From Ectothiorhodospiraceae bacterium (GTDB lineage Bacteria > Pseudomonadota > Gammaproteobacteria > XJ16 > Halofilaceae), in the NCBI GenBank assembly GCA_007134775.1, contig SLKC01000024.1, positions 1 to 64,000 of the forward strand: a DNA stretch of 64,000 bases. Direction: 5' to 3'. Positions within the stretch are counted from its first letter, which is position 1; every line of letters begins with the position of its first letter. The position numbers and the translations under genes were made by a program. Below are positions 1-9,110 of this stretch, piece by piece. The notes under the pieces were generated by a model. That model saw only the letters and a program-made list of their open reading frames with translations. It searched no databases and was not told the DNA's origin.

Positions 1-406
1 CGAGGACCGAGTCCGAATCCAGGCGGATCTCGCCGCTGCCGTCGAGCACCAGCACACGGAAGCCCTCGGCATCGGGCAGCAATTCCGCGGCGGTATTGGT
101 CGTGAGGCTGTAACCGCGGTAGTTGCCACCGCCGGCGGTACCGATCGCATAGAGGACGCCCGTCTCGTCGGGATCGAGTTCCCGCACGATGCGGCGCTGC
201 TCCGCGACGCGCTCGTCTTCCAGAGATGGCCCCAGAATGAGCACCATGACCGGCTCGAAGTCGATTGCGTAAGCGGCCCCGAGTTCCGCGCCGATCGTGG
301 CGGTCGAGTAGGACGCCCCCATCGAATCGTAGATCTGCACGTTGATGGTGTTACCCAGTGCCGACGCGCTCCAGAGAGCGAACAGACAAGCAGCCAACCA
401 TCTCAT
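1..406 (-). CDS. exported protein, N-terminal part only (runs off the left edge)
   Basis: An ATG at 406 reading leftward opens a frame that stays open to base 1, giving 135 residues. GGAGG lies six bases upstream, which fixes the start. Residues 1-19 are a typical signal peptide (MRWLAACLFALWSASA then LGN), so the product should be periplasmic or outer-membrane. The mature part begins NTINVQIYDSMGASYST and contains a segment reading MVLILGPSLEDERVAEQRR, then FRVLVLDGSGEIRLDSD. This loosely resembles DUF4174-type proteins, in which a short thioredoxin-like fold ends in a strand-turn-charged pattern, but the match is too weak to name it. It lies downstream of cca on the same strand, with a hairpin between them. 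Confidence 0.6.
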   Translation of the reverse strand, partial: MRWLAACLFALWSASALGNTINVQIYDSMGASYSTATIGAELGAAYAIDFEPVMVLILGPSLEDERVAEQRRIVRELDPDETGVLYAIGTAGGGNYRGYSLTTNTAAELLPDAEGFRVLVLDGSGEIRLDSDSVL

Positions 407-422
407 CGCATGCCTCCGAATG

Positions 423-447
423 AGCCGGCACGGCGCCGAAGCCGGCT
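423..447 (-). terminator. stem-loop between cca and the exported-protein gene
   Basis: AGCCGGC (423-429) and GCCGGCT (441-447) form a perfect 7-bp stem with an 11-base GC-rich loop, about 30 bases after the cca stop codon in the leftward direction. No T-tract follows, so it may be a weak or Rho-assisted terminator, or only an mRNA-stabilising hairpin. Confidence 0.35.
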
Positions 448-476
448 GTAACGGGCCCTGCACCGTCGCGTTCGAC

Positions 477-1631
477 TTATTGTGAACCCTGGCCGTTGAG
501 ACTGCCACCCCCCTGCACAGCCTCGCGGACCGCGGTTGCGCGTTGGCGTTCGAGCTCAAGGCCCACGGCTGGCCCGCTCAGCCCGGATGCCGCGACATCG
601 CGCCCGCGCACCTTGAGTGCGGCGCGCAACCCGCGCTGCAGAACCGCCACGCGCTCATCGGGATCCGTGCCGCGCGCCCGCGCCGCCGCACTCCAGGCGT
701 TCGTCAGGTGATCGAGCGCGCGCGGGTGGCGCACGGCGCCAACGCGCTGCAATAACTGCCAGACCGCGTCGCCGTCGGACGCGCGCAGAACGGCAAAGAG
801 CGGCCAGCCATCGGCGGCAGCGTGGGCCAACGCGCGGTAGCGGCGGGGGACGGGTAAACGCCGGCATAGTGGTGTGAGTTCATCGGTCGGTTCAAGCTCA
901 TGGCAGGCTGCGGCGAATCGCACGGTGGCCTCATGGTAGCCTGTCGCTGCCTGCAGCGCGGGGCGCGCATGGCGGTGGGCCACGTCCCAGTGGTTGGCAA
1001 GCTCGGGCAGGATCGCCGGCAATGCGCCGCAGGCCGCGAGTTCGTCAAAGTAGCGTTCCGGCCGGGGTTCCCCCAGTGCTCGCTCGGTCTCCTGCCAGAT
1101 GCGCTCGCCGGCGAGCCATTCCAGTTCGCCGTCAGCGGCGATGGCCGCCATGAGCTCCCGCGTCGTTGCGGCGACTTCGAAGCCGAGTGGCGCAAGGCGT
1201 GCCGCAAAGCGCGCCACCCGGAGTACCCGCAGTGGATCTTCGCGAAACGCGGGCGAGACATGGCGCAGCCGTCGTGCCGCGAGGTCCTCCTGACCGCCGA
1301 AGGGGTCCACGAGGGTGCCGTCGGCACCGCGGGCCATCGCATTGATGGTCAGATCGCGCCGTTCCAGGTCCTGTTCGAGTGAGACCTCGGGTCCGGCGTG
1401 GACCTCGAAGCCGTGGTAGCCGTGTCCGCTTTTGCGTTCGGTACGGGCAAGGGCGTACTCCTCACCGGTTTCCGGGTGCAGGAAGACGGGGAAATCGCGC
1501 CCGACCTGGCGAAACCCCGCGGCGCGCATCGCCTCCGGCGTGCTCCCAACCACCACCCAGTCGCGCTCTTGAGCGGGGAGTCCCAGCAGCGCGTCGCGGA
1601 CGGCGCCACCGACCAGCCAGGTCTCGGCCAC
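477..1631 (-). CDS. cca: CCA-adding tRNA nucleotidyltransferase
   Basis: Adds or repairs the 3' CCA end of tRNAs, using CTP and ATP without a template. The 384-residue protein follows the E. coli Cca layout. GGAVRD (residues 8-13) binds nucleotide, ERD (22-24) is the metal site, RRDLTINAMA (91-100) follows, and VSPAFREDPLRVLRVARFAA leads into the helical neck. Two points are unusual. The first metal-binding Asp is Glu22, a conservative change. The C-terminal HD phosphohydrolase domain of the long gammaproteobacterial form is degenerate, with the CHDLGK-type motif replaced by CHELEP near residue 243. The start is GTG, nine bases after the upstream reductase gene, so the two are probably cotranscribed and translationally coupled. 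No good Shine-Dalgarno is visible. Confidence 0.93.
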   Translation of the reverse strand: MAETWLVGGAVRDALLGLPAQERDWVVVGSTPEAMRAAGFRQVGRDFPVFLHPETGEEYALARTERKSGHGYHGFEVHAGPEVSLEQDLERRDLTINAMARGADGTLVDPFGGQEDLAARRLRHVSPAFREDPLRVLRVARFAARLAPLGFEVAATTRELMAAIAADGELEWLAGERIWQETERALGEPRPERYFDELAACGALPAILPELANHWDVAHRHARPALQAATGYHEATVRFAAACHELEPTDELTPLCRRLPVPRRYRALAHAAADGWPLFAVLRASDGDAVWQLLQRVGAVRHPRALDHLTNAWSAAARARGTDPDERVAVLQRGLRAALKVRGRDVAASGLSGPAVGLELERQRATAVREAVQGGGSLNGQGSQ

Positions 1632-1640
1632 GGTGCCGTG

Positions 1641-2603
1641 TCAGGGTGTGGCGCGCCGGCGCCGACGCGCCTCGCGGCGAAATCCCTGCAGCCGCGCCTG
1701 CCGGTCCTGGTGGGCGAGATAATCCGGCACGATTGCATCGACGTGGGTGGGGCAGGTGGGGCCCTCCGGACAGACGCTGTCCACCTGCAGCGAGAGGTAG
1801 TTATCGCGCGAGAACGGCTTGCCCGGTGCGAACTGAAGGATCGTGGCCTGCAGGCGCGCTGCCCAGTCGGGCAGGGGCAGCAGCAGGCGCCGATACCCGC
1901 GCAGCTCGGCGGTGTAGTGCACGAGATCCATCATGGTCCAGACCTCGGGCCCGCACAGGTTGTAGCGCTGACCGAAGGACTCGCGGTCCTCAAGCGCCGC
2001 GGCGAAGCGCTCGGCGACGTCGCCGACATAGACCGGCGCAAAGCGGCTGCGCGGGCAGGCGACAGGGAAGACCGGGGCGATCGCCAACAGCGTTGCGAAG
2101 CGATTGAACAGGCTGTCTTCCGGGCCGAAGATCACGGACGGCCGGAAGGTCGTCGCGGCAATCTCGGGGCGCGCGAAGGTCAGGACATGATTCTCCGCTT
2201 CGCCCTTGGTGCGCAGGTAGTGGCTGCTACCACCGCCCTGGTCGGCGCCGAGGGCGCTCATGTGGAGCAGGCGCCGGACGCCGCGCTCCTTGCAGGCGTC
2301 GAGCACCTTGCGCGCGAGTTCGACGTGGGCGTAGCGGAAGCCTTCGCCGCGAAAGCCCTTCTCGTTGAGGATGCCCACCAGGTTGACGACGGCGTCCCGC
2401 TCGGCGAAATGGTGGCGGAGGGTCGCCGGGTCGTGGATGTCGGCCTCTACGATCTCGACGTTCGGCAGCACCAGCAGGTCGCGGTTGCGCTCGCGTCGGC
2501 GCGTCAGTACGCGGACATGCTTGCCGGCATTGTTCAAGCGCGTGACGACATGACGCCCGACAAAGCCGGTGCCCCCCAGCACGCAAACGGAGTCGATCTT
2601 CAT
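1641..2603 (-). CDS. NDUFA9-like NAD(P)-binding epimerase/reductase (atypical SDR)
   Basis: A 320-residue protein of the extended/atypical short-chain dehydrogenase superfamily. The N-terminus MKIDSVCVLGGTGFVGRHVV contains the Rossmann GGTGFVG loop, and the YLRTK segment supplies the YxxxK pair. VNLVGILNEKG is characteristic of the group annotated as complex I NDUFA9-like proteins, whose bacterial substrate is uncertain. The frame extends upstream, but ATG 2603 places the Rossmann motif at the usual distance and has an AAGGG-type ribosome site. It lies between rhlB and cca, all leftward, and is followed by cca after nine bases. The cofactor-binding fold is secure; the reaction is not known. 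Confidence 0.8.
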   Translation of the reverse strand: MKIDSVCVLGGTGFVGRHVVTRLNNAGKHVRVLTRRRERNRDLLVLPNVEIVEADIHDPATLRHHFAERDAVVNLVGILNEKGFRGEGFRYAHVELARKVLDACKERGVRRLLHMSALGADQGGGSSHYLRTKGEAENHVLTFARPEIAATTFRPSVIFGPEDSLFNRFATLLAIAPVFPVACPRSRFAPVYVGDVAERFAAALEDRESFGQRYNLCGPEVWTMMDLVHYTAELRGYRRLLLPLPDWAARLQATILQFAPGKPFSRDNYLSLQVDSVCPEGPTCPTHVDAIVPDYLAHQDRQARLQGFRREARRRRRATP

Positions 2604-2705
2604 CCTGTCAGCCCTTTCGCCGCCGCCGTGTTCCGGCCCTCTCTTACATGATAACTGCCCCGGCTGCGCCACGCGACGCGATCACCCGCCGGCCTGCGCG
2701 TTGCG

Positions 2706-4070
2706 TCAAGACGATGGCGGTGTCGGGCGGCGCTTGCGCCGACGGCGGCTTGATCGGCCCGAGCCCGCGTCCGAGTTCGAATGCGTTTTCGCCGCCCCCT
2801 TCTTCGATGATGCGCCCTTGCCGCCGGACGGCTTGCCGCGTGCGCCGCCGGTGCGCGGTCGCCGCTCGATCTTCGCCGGCGGTGCGAGTTCGGCCAGCAG
2901 CTCGGGATCGACCGCGGCCCCCGGTATCTTGGCCCCAATGAACGCCTCGATGTCGGGCACCGAGAAGGCGTAATCCTCGCAGGCGAAGCTGACCGCGTGT
3001 CCGCTCTCGCCCGCGCGCGCCGTGCGGCCGATGCGGTGGACGTAATCCTCGGCCGCCTGCGGGAGGTCGAAATTGATGACGTGCGTCACGCCGGGGACGT
3101 GCAGCCCCCGCGCGGCGACATCGGTGGCAATGAGTACGGTGATCTCGTCCTGCTCGAAGCGTTTGAGCAGTGTCTGGCGTTTGCGCTGATGCACGTCGCC
3201 GGAGAGTACAGCCGCACTGAAGCCATTGCCCTGCAGGTAGGACCAGACACGGTCGGCCGCACGCTTCGTGTTGACGAAGACCATGGTGCGGGCGGGTTCG
3301 ATGCGGCGGAGCAGGCCGACGAGCAGCGGGATCTTCTCGTCGTTGCCCGGGTAGTAGAGTACCTGCTCGACACCCTCCGCCGTCACCTGGTCGGTCTCGA
3401 TTTCGACCTGTTGCGGCGCGTTCATGTGCTCGTAGGCGAGCTCGATCACGCGGTAGGAGAGCGTCGCCGAGAACAGCATGGACAGCCGCCTTTCCGGATC
3501 GGGCATGCGGCGAAAGAGATAGCGAATGTCGGCGATGAAACCGAGGTCGAACATGCGGTCGGCCTCATCGAGCACGGCTACCTCGACCGCGCGCAGGTCG
3601 TAGACCTTCTTCTTGAGATAGTCGATCAACCGCCCCGGGGTGCCGATGAGGATGTCGACCCCGGCGGCAATGCGCTCGCGTTGGGCCTCGTAATCGGTCC
3701 CGCCATAGGCAAGCGCGATGCGAAAGCCGCATTCCGATCCGAGGCTCTCGGCATCCTTGTGGATCTGGATGGCGAGCTCGCGGGTTGGAGCGACGATGAA
3801 CGCACGGGGTTGGTTCGCCCGCCGGCCTTCGGCAGGCTGATTTCGTAGCAAATGCGTGAAGATGGCAACTAGGAAGGCGGCTGTCTTGCCGGTTCCGGTC
3901 TGCGCCTGTCCGGCGACATCGACGCCGCGCAGGGCGAGCGGCAAGGTCTTTGCCTGGATCGGGGTGCAGTGGGTGAATCCCGCCGACTCCAGCCCGTGTC
4001 TTACGGGTTCGGGTAGATCGAATTCGGCGAATCGGGTGGCGCTGAGGTGGCTATCAGTGTCGCTGGTCAT
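2706..4070 (-). CDS. rhlB: ATP-dependent RNA helicase RhlB (DEAD-box)
   Basis: DEAD-box helicase that unwinds structured RNA, in gammaproteobacteria usually as part of the RNase E degradosome. The Q-motif region ([19 protein letters not shown]) and Walker A AQTGTGKT (about residues 56-63) come first. PTREL, the DEAD box [15 protein letters not shown], and the C-terminal helicase motif [10 protein letters not shown] follow in order. The tail after about residue 395 is basic and low in complexity (Arg/Lys/Ser-rich), as expected for an RNA-binding extension. The start at 4070 gives 454 residues. It is divergent from trxA and rho, the same neighbourhood as in E. coli, which supports RhlB over other DEAD-box paralogues. 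Confidence 0.92.
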   Translation of the reverse strand: MTSDTDSHLSATRFAEFDLPEPVRHGLESAGFTHCTPIQAKTLPLALRGVDVAGQAQTGTGKTAAFLVAIFTHLLRNQPAEGRRANQPRAFIVAPTRELAIQIHKDAESLGSECGFRIALAYGGTDYEAQRERIAAGVDILIGTPGRLIDYLKKKVYDLRAVEVAVLDEADRMFDLGFIADIRYLFRRMPDPERRLSMLFSATLSYRVIELAYEHMNAPQQVEIETDQVTAEGVEQVLYYPGNDEKIPLLVGLLRRIEPARTMVFVNTKRAADRVWSYLQGNGFSAAVLSGDVHQRKRQTLLKRFEQDEITVLIATDVAARGLHVPGVTHVINFDLPQAAEDYVHRIGRTARAGESGHAVSFACEDYAFSVPDIEAFIGAKIPGAAVDPELLAELAPPAKIERRPRTGGARGKPSGGKGASSKKGAAKTHSNSDAGSGRSSRRRRKRRPTPPSS

Positions 4071-4216
4071 CGGGCCTCTGGATGGTCGGCGGTGTCCTCA
4101 AGCAGGCGGACGCCGAACCGTTGATCGGGGGTCGAACTGCCTGGCGGGCCCTGGGGGCGGGCGCCCGCACTGCGCGGGGCCGAAGCGCCGGGGCCCGGAA
4201 TGGCCGGCAATCGTGT

Positions 4217-4248
4217 CATACTTGGGGGCACGCGACAATTTGTGCCCC
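4217..4248 (+). promoter_or_regulatory. candidate trxA promoter and leader hairpin
   Basis: CATACT (4217-4222) preceded by TGT resembles an extended -10 element; no good -35 is visible. Just downstream GGGGCAC (4225-4231) and GTGCCCC (4242-4248) form a 7-bp stem with a 10-base loop, ending 15 bases before the GGGAGG ribosome site of trxA. The stem could be an operator or a leader structure. Confidence 0.3.
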
Positions 4249-4278
4249 GTGAAACAGTCTGTGGGAGGCAGCGAACTG

Positions 4279-4605
4279 GTGACCGACAATATCCGTGCAG
4301 TCAGCGATCAAAGCTTCGATGAGGACGTACTGCAGGCGGACCGCCCCGTGCTCGTCGACTACTGGGCCGAGTGGTGTGGCCCCTGTAAGGCGATCGCGCC
4401 GATCCTTGAGGAGATCGCCGAGGAGTATGGCGACCGCATCCTGATCGCCAAGTTGAATATCGACGAGAACCCCGATGTGCCCGCTCGCTACGGGATTCGC
4501 GGGATTCCGACGCTGATGCTGTTCAAAAACGGCAACGTCGAGGCGACCAAGGTCGGTGCGCTGTCGAAGTCGCAGCTCACCGCGTTTCTGGACAGTAATG
4601 CCTGA
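4279..4605 (+). CDS. trxA: thioredoxin 1
   Basis: General dithiol-disulfide oxidoreductase of the cytoplasm, 108 residues. The active site WCGPC is at residues 32-36 and the cis-proline loop GIRGIPTL follows, as in E. coli TrxA. The open frame extends far upstream over rhlB, but GTG 4279 is the right start. It gives the family length, begins [18 protein letters not shown], and has GGGAGG about ten bases upstream. It lies between divergent rhlB and co-directional rho, the conserved gammaproteobacterial order. A 28-bp perfect palindrome starts 15 bases after its stop codon. Confidence 0.96.
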   Translation: MTDNIRAVSDQSFDEDVLQADRPVLVDYWAEWCGPCKAIAPILEEIAEEYGDRILIAKLNIDENPDVPARYGIRGIPTLMLFKNGNVEATKVGALSKSQLTAFLDSNA

Positions 4606-4619
4606 CGTTGCGGTGGCGA

Positions 4620-4647
4620 GCCCGGCCGGCCGATCGGCCGGCCGGGC
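4620..4647. repeat. 28-bp perfect palindrome in the trxA-rho spacer
   Basis: Bases 4620-4647 equal their own reverse complement: GCCCGGCCGGCCGA followed by its exact complement, centred between 4633 and 4634. It would form a very stable stem, with the central bases opening as the loop. No T-run follows in the rightward direction. It may end trxA transcription, stabilise the trxA mRNA, or be a protein-binding site. Confidence 0.6.
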
Positions 4648-4836
4648 CAGCAGCGCAATCGACGGGTAGACGCGTTCGCACAGGCGTGCTAGTTTCAGAC
4701 TCCATTGGCTCCGACCGTCCTCGGCGGAGCGCCCCGAATCCTTTCTGTTTCTGAATTTCAGTCGTCTGCCGTGCATCCCCGCGCGCGTGCGATCTCGGCG
4801 CACCCTTAACTCGTTGAAGCCGCAATAAGCAAGCCG

Positions 4837-6093
4837 ATGAATCTGACCGAACTGAAGGCCCAGCCCGCCTCCGAACTGATCAAGCTTGCCCAGCAGATGG
4901 GCATTGAGAACGTGGCCCGCTCGCGCAAGCAGGATGTGATCTTCTCCATCCTCAAGGCGCGCGCGAAGAAGGGCGAACACATCTATGGTGGAGGGGTGCT
5001 GGAGATCCTCCAGGATGGGTTCGGCTTCCTCCGCTCCGCCGATAGTTCATATCTCGCGGGGCCCGACGACATCTACGTCTCGCCGAGCCAGATTCGGCGC
5101 TTCAACCTGCGTACGGGCGACACCATCACGGGCAAGATCCGCCCGCCCAAGGAAGGCGAACGCTACTTCGCGATGCTCAAGGTCGATGAGATCAATTTCG
5201 GCCCGCCGGAGTCGGCCAAGGACAAGGTCCTGTTCGAGAATCTGACGCCGCTGCACGCGACCTCGCGCTTTCGCATGGAGCGGGGCAATGGATCGACCGA
5301 GGACATCACCGCGCGCGTGATCGATCTGGTCGCCCCCATCGGCAAGGGGCAGCGCGGCCTGATCGTGTCGCCGCCTAAGGCCGGCAAGACCCTGATGCTG
5401 CAGAATATCGCCCAGAGCATCACGGCCAACAGCCCCGAGTGCTACCTCATCGTGCTGCTCATCGACGAGCGGCCCGAGGAGGTCACGGAGATGGACCGGA
5501 TGGTCCAGGGCGAGGTGGTTTCCTCGACCTTCGATGAGCCGGCAAGCCGCCATGTCCAGGTCGCCGAGATGGTCATCGAGAAGGCCAAGCGGCTGGTCGA
5601 GCACAAGCACGATGTCGTCATCCTGCTCGACTCGATTACGCGACTGGCACGGGCCTACAATACGGTCGTCCCCTCCTCCGGCAAGGTCCTCACCGGCGGC
5701 GTCGATGCCAATGCCCTGCACCGGCCCAAGCGCTTCTTCGGCGCAGCGCGCAACATCGAGGAGGGCGGGAGCCTGACGATACTGGCGACCGCCCTGATCG
5801 ATACCGGTTCGAAGATGGACGAAGTCATCTACGAAGAGTTCAAGGGAACCGGCAACATGGAGCTGCACCTCGATCGCAAGATCGCCGACAAGCGGATCTA
5901 CCCGGCGATCAACATCAATCGCTCCGGCACGCGGCGCGAGGAGTTGCTCGTGGGACAGGAAGAGCTGCAGAAGAGCTGGATCCTGCACAAGTTTCTCCAT
6001 TCGATGGAGGACCTCGAGGCCATCGAATTCCTGATCCATCGCATGCAGCAGACGAAGACCAACGAGGAGTTCTTCGAGCTGATGAAGCGCTAG
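4837..6093 (+). CDS. rho: transcription termination factor Rho
   Basis: Hexameric RNA-dependent ATPase that terminates transcription. The 418-residue length matches the usual 419. The N-terminal RNA-binding cold-shock-like domain includes [13 protein letters not shown] near residues 55-67. The P-loop SPPKAGKT is at 178-185, with [13 protein letters not shown] (Walker B region) and the R-loop after it ([20 protein letters not shown]). The spacer from trxA (about 230 bases) is long enough for the autoregulated leader known for rho genes, but no specific element can be proved by eye. It is followed 36 bases later by the YihY-family gene. Confidence 0.97.
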   Translation: MNLTELKAQPASELIKLAQQMGIENVARSRKQDVIFSILKARAKKGEHIYGGGVLEILQDGFGFLRSADSSYLAGPDDIYVSPSQIRRFNLRTGDTITGKIRPPKEGERYFAMLKVDEINFGPPESAKDKVLFENLTPLHATSRFRMERGNGSTEDITARVIDLVAPIGKGQRGLIVSPPKAGKTLMLQNIAQSITANSPECYLIVLLIDERPEEVTEMDRMVQGEVVSSTFDEPASRHVQVAEMVIEKAKRLVEHKHDVVILLDSITRLARAYNTVVPSSGKVLTGGVDANALHRPKRFFGAARNIEEGGSLTILATALIDTGSKMDEVIYEEFKGTGNMELHLDRKIADKRIYPAININRSGTRREELLVGQEELQKSWILHKFLHSMEDLEAIEFLIHRMQQTKTNEEFFELMKR

Positions 6094-6129
6094 ACAGCCG
6101 TCGTCGACGGCGAGGCGGCACCGTCCGGA

Positions 6130-7494
6130 ATGGAAAGACTCCTGGAACTTCGCCGCCGGCTCGAAAACGAGCTCTGGGAGCGGCCTCTCGACACACTGCC
6201 CCTATGGCACCGTGCCGTCGTCGCGCTTGGGCGCCTTGTCATTGCCGTGGTACGAGACCTCGCCTCGGGGCAGCTCACACTGCGGGCGATGAGCCTCGTT
6301 TTTACCACCCTGCTCGCATTCGTCCCGCTCATCGCGGTGAGTTTCTCCGTGCTCAAGGGCTTCGGGGTCCACAACCTCCTGGAGCCGACCCTGGAGAACT
6401 TCCTCGCCCCGCTCGGTGAGCGCGCCGACGAGATTACCGCCAACGTGATCAATTTCGTCGAGAACATCGAGGTCGGTGTCCTCGGAGCGGTGGGCATGGC
6501 CTTTCTGCTCTACACGGCGGTGTCGCTCGTCCAGAAGATCGAGGAAGCGTTCAACTTCACCTGGAACGTCGGTCGCCAGCGCACGCTCGTGCGCAAGCTC
6601 TCCGACTATTTCAGCGTCATCTTGATCGGCCCGCTCCTCGTCTTCCTCGCGCTCGGGATCACGGCCACGCTGGCGAGTACCGATGTCTTCCAGGCGCTGG
6701 TCGAGATCGAGCCCTTCGGGACCCTACACCGCTGGGGCACGCGCATGCTCCCGCTCGTGCTGGTCATCGTGGCATTCGCCTTTGTCTACATGGTCATGCC
6801 GAATACGCGGGTGCGTATGGGACCGGCGTTATTCGGTGCCGTGGTCGCCGGTATCGCTTGGGAAACGCTGGGGCACCTGTTCGCGCGCTTCGTGGTGACC
6901 TCCACCAACTATGCGGCGATCTACTCGGGCTTTGCCATCCTGTTGCTGTTCATGGTGTGGCTCTATCTCTCCTGGCTGATGCTGTTGACCGGTTCCAGTA
7001 TCGCCTTTTACCGCCAGTATCCGGAGTATCTGGCGCGGGGAGGACGCACGCGCTCGGTACTTGCGCCGGCTCAGCGCGAACGCCTTGCGCTGGCGATCAG
7101 CGCACTCGTCACCAGTGCGTACGATCGGGGGGAGGCGCCACCCGATCGCGACGACATCAGCCGCCGTCTCGGCATACCGATGGAGACGATCGAGCGTACG
7201 CTCGGCGCGCTGGAGGCGGCCGGCGTCTTGCGTGCGACGCGCGCGGAGCCACCCGGTTTTGTCCCCGCACGGCCGCCGGCGCGAATCAGCCTCAAGGCGG
7301 TGCTCGACGCGGTCCGCTACGAGGGGTGGCAGCCGCAATTCCTGCGCGACCGGCCACAAGGGGCGGAGTGCCAGGTGCTGGAGCGCGTCGAGGCGGCCCT
7401 CGACGAGGCTACTGCCGGCACGAGCCTCGAGTCGCTGCTCCCGGCGGCTGCCGGGGTTCCAACGGCCGACCGGTTCGAGGATCGGGCGACCTGA
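6130..7494 (+). CDS. YihY/BrkB-family inner membrane protein
   Basis: A 454-residue polytopic membrane protein. About six hydrophobic helices occupy residues 40-310, with the family signatures LAFVPLIAVSFSVLKGFG, FNFTWNVGR and TSTNYAAIYSGFAILLLFMVWLYLSW. The family was once called ribonuclease BN, but that activity belongs to another protein; its role is unresolved. The cytoplasmic C-terminus (about 330-450) contains a winged-helix-like segment (ISRRLGIPMETIERTLGALEAAGVL), a common extension in proteobacterial members. ATG 6130 is used, although its ribosome site is weak. It probably reads through from rho. Confidence 0.85.
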   Translation: MERLLELRRRLENELWERPLDTLPLWHRAVVALGRLVIAVVRDLASGQLTLRAMSLVFTTLLAFVPLIAVSFSVLKGFGVHNLLEPTLENFLAPLGERADEITANVINFVENIEVGVLGAVGMAFLLYTAVSLVQKIEEAFNFTWNVGRQRTLVRKLSDYFSVILIGPLLVFLALGITATLASTDVFQALVEIEPFGTLHRWGTRMLPLVLVIVAFAFVYMVMPNTRVRMGPALFGAVVAGIAWETLGHLFARFVVTSTNYAAIYSGFAILLLFMVWLYLSWLMLLTGSSIAFYRQYPEYLARGGRTRSVLAPAQRERLALAISALVTSAYDRGEAPPDRDDISRRLGIPMETIERTLGALEAAGVLRATRAEPPGFVPARPPARISLKAVLDAVRYEGWQPQFLRDRPQGAECQVLERVEAALDEATAGTSLESLLPAAAGVPTADRFEDRAT

Positions 7495-7540
7495 CGGTGC
7501 ACCGCCGTGTGCGACCGCTCGGGGGTGTTGTCGCGAAGCG

Positions 7541-7569
7541 GCGGCCCGGGGTGCGCTGCCCCGGGCCGC
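7541..7569. terminator. bidirectional terminator-like hairpin
   Basis: GCGGCCCGGGG (7541-7551) pairs perfectly with CCCCGGGCCGC (7559-7569) around the 7-base loop TGCGCTG. It lies in the 84-base gap where the rightward YihY gene and the leftward glutathione reductase gene converge. There is no T-tract on either side. Confidence 0.55.
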
Positions 7570-7578
7570 GCGGGGCCT

Positions 7579-8931
7579 TCAGCCGGACAGCGTGACCAGC
7601 TCTTCGGCGCTCGTCGGGTGGATCGCCACCGTGGCGTCGAAGTCGGCCTTGGTGGCGCCCATCCGCACGGCAACCGCGAACCCCTGCAACATTTCGTCGA
7701 CGCTGTGACCGAAGAGGTGGCAACCGACCACGCGCTCTTCCGCCCCGAGGCAGACAAGCTTCATTACGGTCGGGGTCTTGTGGGCCGTGAGGGCGTGGTA
7801 CATTGGCGTGAAGCGGGTTCGGTAGACCCGGACCGCGTCATCGCCGTGCGTCGCGCGGGCCTTTGCTTCGGTGAGGCCGACGGTGCCGAGTGGCGGATGC
7901 GAGAAGACGACCGAGGGGATGTTCTCATAGTCCAGCCGGGCATCGGCGCGACCGCCATAGAGCCGTTCGGCTAGGTGTCGACCCGCTGCGATCGCCACGG
8001 GGGTGAGTTCCGCCTGGCCGCAGACGTCGCCGAGGGCGTGGATGTGGCCGACATTGGTGTTCTGCCAGGCGTCTACGGGGATGTAGCCGCGATCATCGAC
8101 CGTGACGCCGGCGCGTTCCAGGCCCAGATTGGCCGTCTTCGGGCGGCGCCCGATCGCCCAGATCACCGCATCGAACTCGTCACGGGCCGAACCTTCCGTG
8201 GGCACGAGCCGCAAGCCGTCATCCGCGCGCTCCAGACGTTGCGGTGTGAAGCCCGTAGCGATCTGGATACCCTCGGCGGCCAGCGTCTCCATCAGGACCT
8301 GCTGGAGATCCGCGTCGAAATCGCGCAGTACCGAGTCACGGCGTAGGGTCAATGTCACGTCGCTACCGAGGCCGCGGAGCATGCCCGCGATCTCTACGGC
8401 GATGTACCCGGCGCCGACGACGGCAACACGCGGCGGGCGTTCGCGTAGCTCAAAGAAGCCGTCCGACGTGACGCCCAGCTCGGCGCCCGTGATCGCGGGC
8501 ACGAGCGGCTCGCCGCCGACCGCGATGACGAAGTGATCCGCTCGATAGTGTTCCCCGTCGACCGCGATCGTCCGGTCGTCGACGAACTCGGCGCGCCCCA
8601 CAATGTGTTCAACGCCGTCGGCGGCGAGGTTGCGTGCGTAAATGCCGTTGAGCCGTTCGATGTAGGCCTCGCGGGCGTCGACCAGCGTCGACCAGTCGTG
8701 GCCACCGACGGTGAGATCGAAACCGTAGTCGCTGCTGTCATCGAGTGCATGTCCCAGCGCCGCCGCGTACCACATGATCTTCTTGGGCACGCATCCGCGG
8801 TTGACACAGGTGCCCCCAAGGCGGTCGTACTCGACCACCGCCGTGCGCGCGCCATGGCGAGCGGCACGGCGCGCCGTCGCCAGTCCGCCACTGCCTCCGC
8901 CGATGACCAGCAGATCGAAGTGTTGGCTCAT
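7579..8931 (-). CDS. gor: glutathione-disulfide reductase
   Basis: NADPH-dependent FAD flavoenzyme that reduces oxidised glutathione in the cytoplasm. The 450-residue protein has the FAD motif [14 protein letters not shown] (residues 11-24) and the redox disulfide in [13 protein letters not shown] (Cys42 and Cys47). The second dinucleotide fold reads [17 protein letters not shown], followed by an arginine pair ([12 protein letters not shown]) as in NADPH-using enzymes. The C-terminal catalytic HPTSAEE is present. ATG 8931 is preferred over upstream codons because [13 protein letters not shown] is the family start and GGGAG lies eight bases before it. It converges with the YihY gene and diverges from ubiA. 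Confidence 0.93.
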   Translation of the reverse strand: MSQHFDLLVIGGGSGGLATARRAARHGARTAVVEYDRLGGTCVNRGCVPKKIMWYAAALGHALDDSSDYGFDLTVGGHDWSTLVDAREAYIERLNGIYARNLAADGVEHIVGRAEFVDDRTIAVDGEHYRADHFVIAVGGEPLVPAITGAELGVTSDGFFELRERPPRVAVVGAGYIAVEIAGMLRGLGSDVTLTLRRDSVLRDFDADLQQVLMETLAAEGIQIATGFTPQRLERADDGLRLVPTEGSARDEFDAVIWAIGRRPKTANLGLERAGVTVDDRGYIPVDAWQNTNVGHIHALGDVCGQAELTPVAIAAGRHLAERLYGGRADARLDYENIPSVVFSHPPLGTVGLTEAKARATHGDDAVRVYRTRFTPMYHALTAHKTPTVMKLVCLGAEERVVGCHLFGHSVDEMLQGFAVAVRMGATKADFDATVAIHPTSAEELVTLSG

Positions 8932-9030
8932 TCGGTGTACTCCCCATCGTGAATGGATCCAGTCTATCAATCCGTGTGCGGTGCGGTCGCCCGGAATGAT
9001 TCCCAATGGGTCCTGGCTGCATGCGCGTGG

Positions 9031-9060
9031 CTGGCAGCGGGTAGAGGGCTTCCCTACACT
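9031..9060 (+). promoter_or_regulatory. candidate ubiA promoter
   Basis: CTGGCA (9031-9036) and TACACT (9055-9060), 18 bases apart, resemble a sigma70 promoter (four of six matches at each box). The expected start near 9067 leaves a leader of about 44 bases with the GAAGGAG ribosome site before the TTG start codon. Confidence 0.35.
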
Positions 9061-9110
9061 AGGGCCGCCCCGCGGGGGCGCCGAACCGACCCAACTTCGA
9101 AGGAGCCGTC

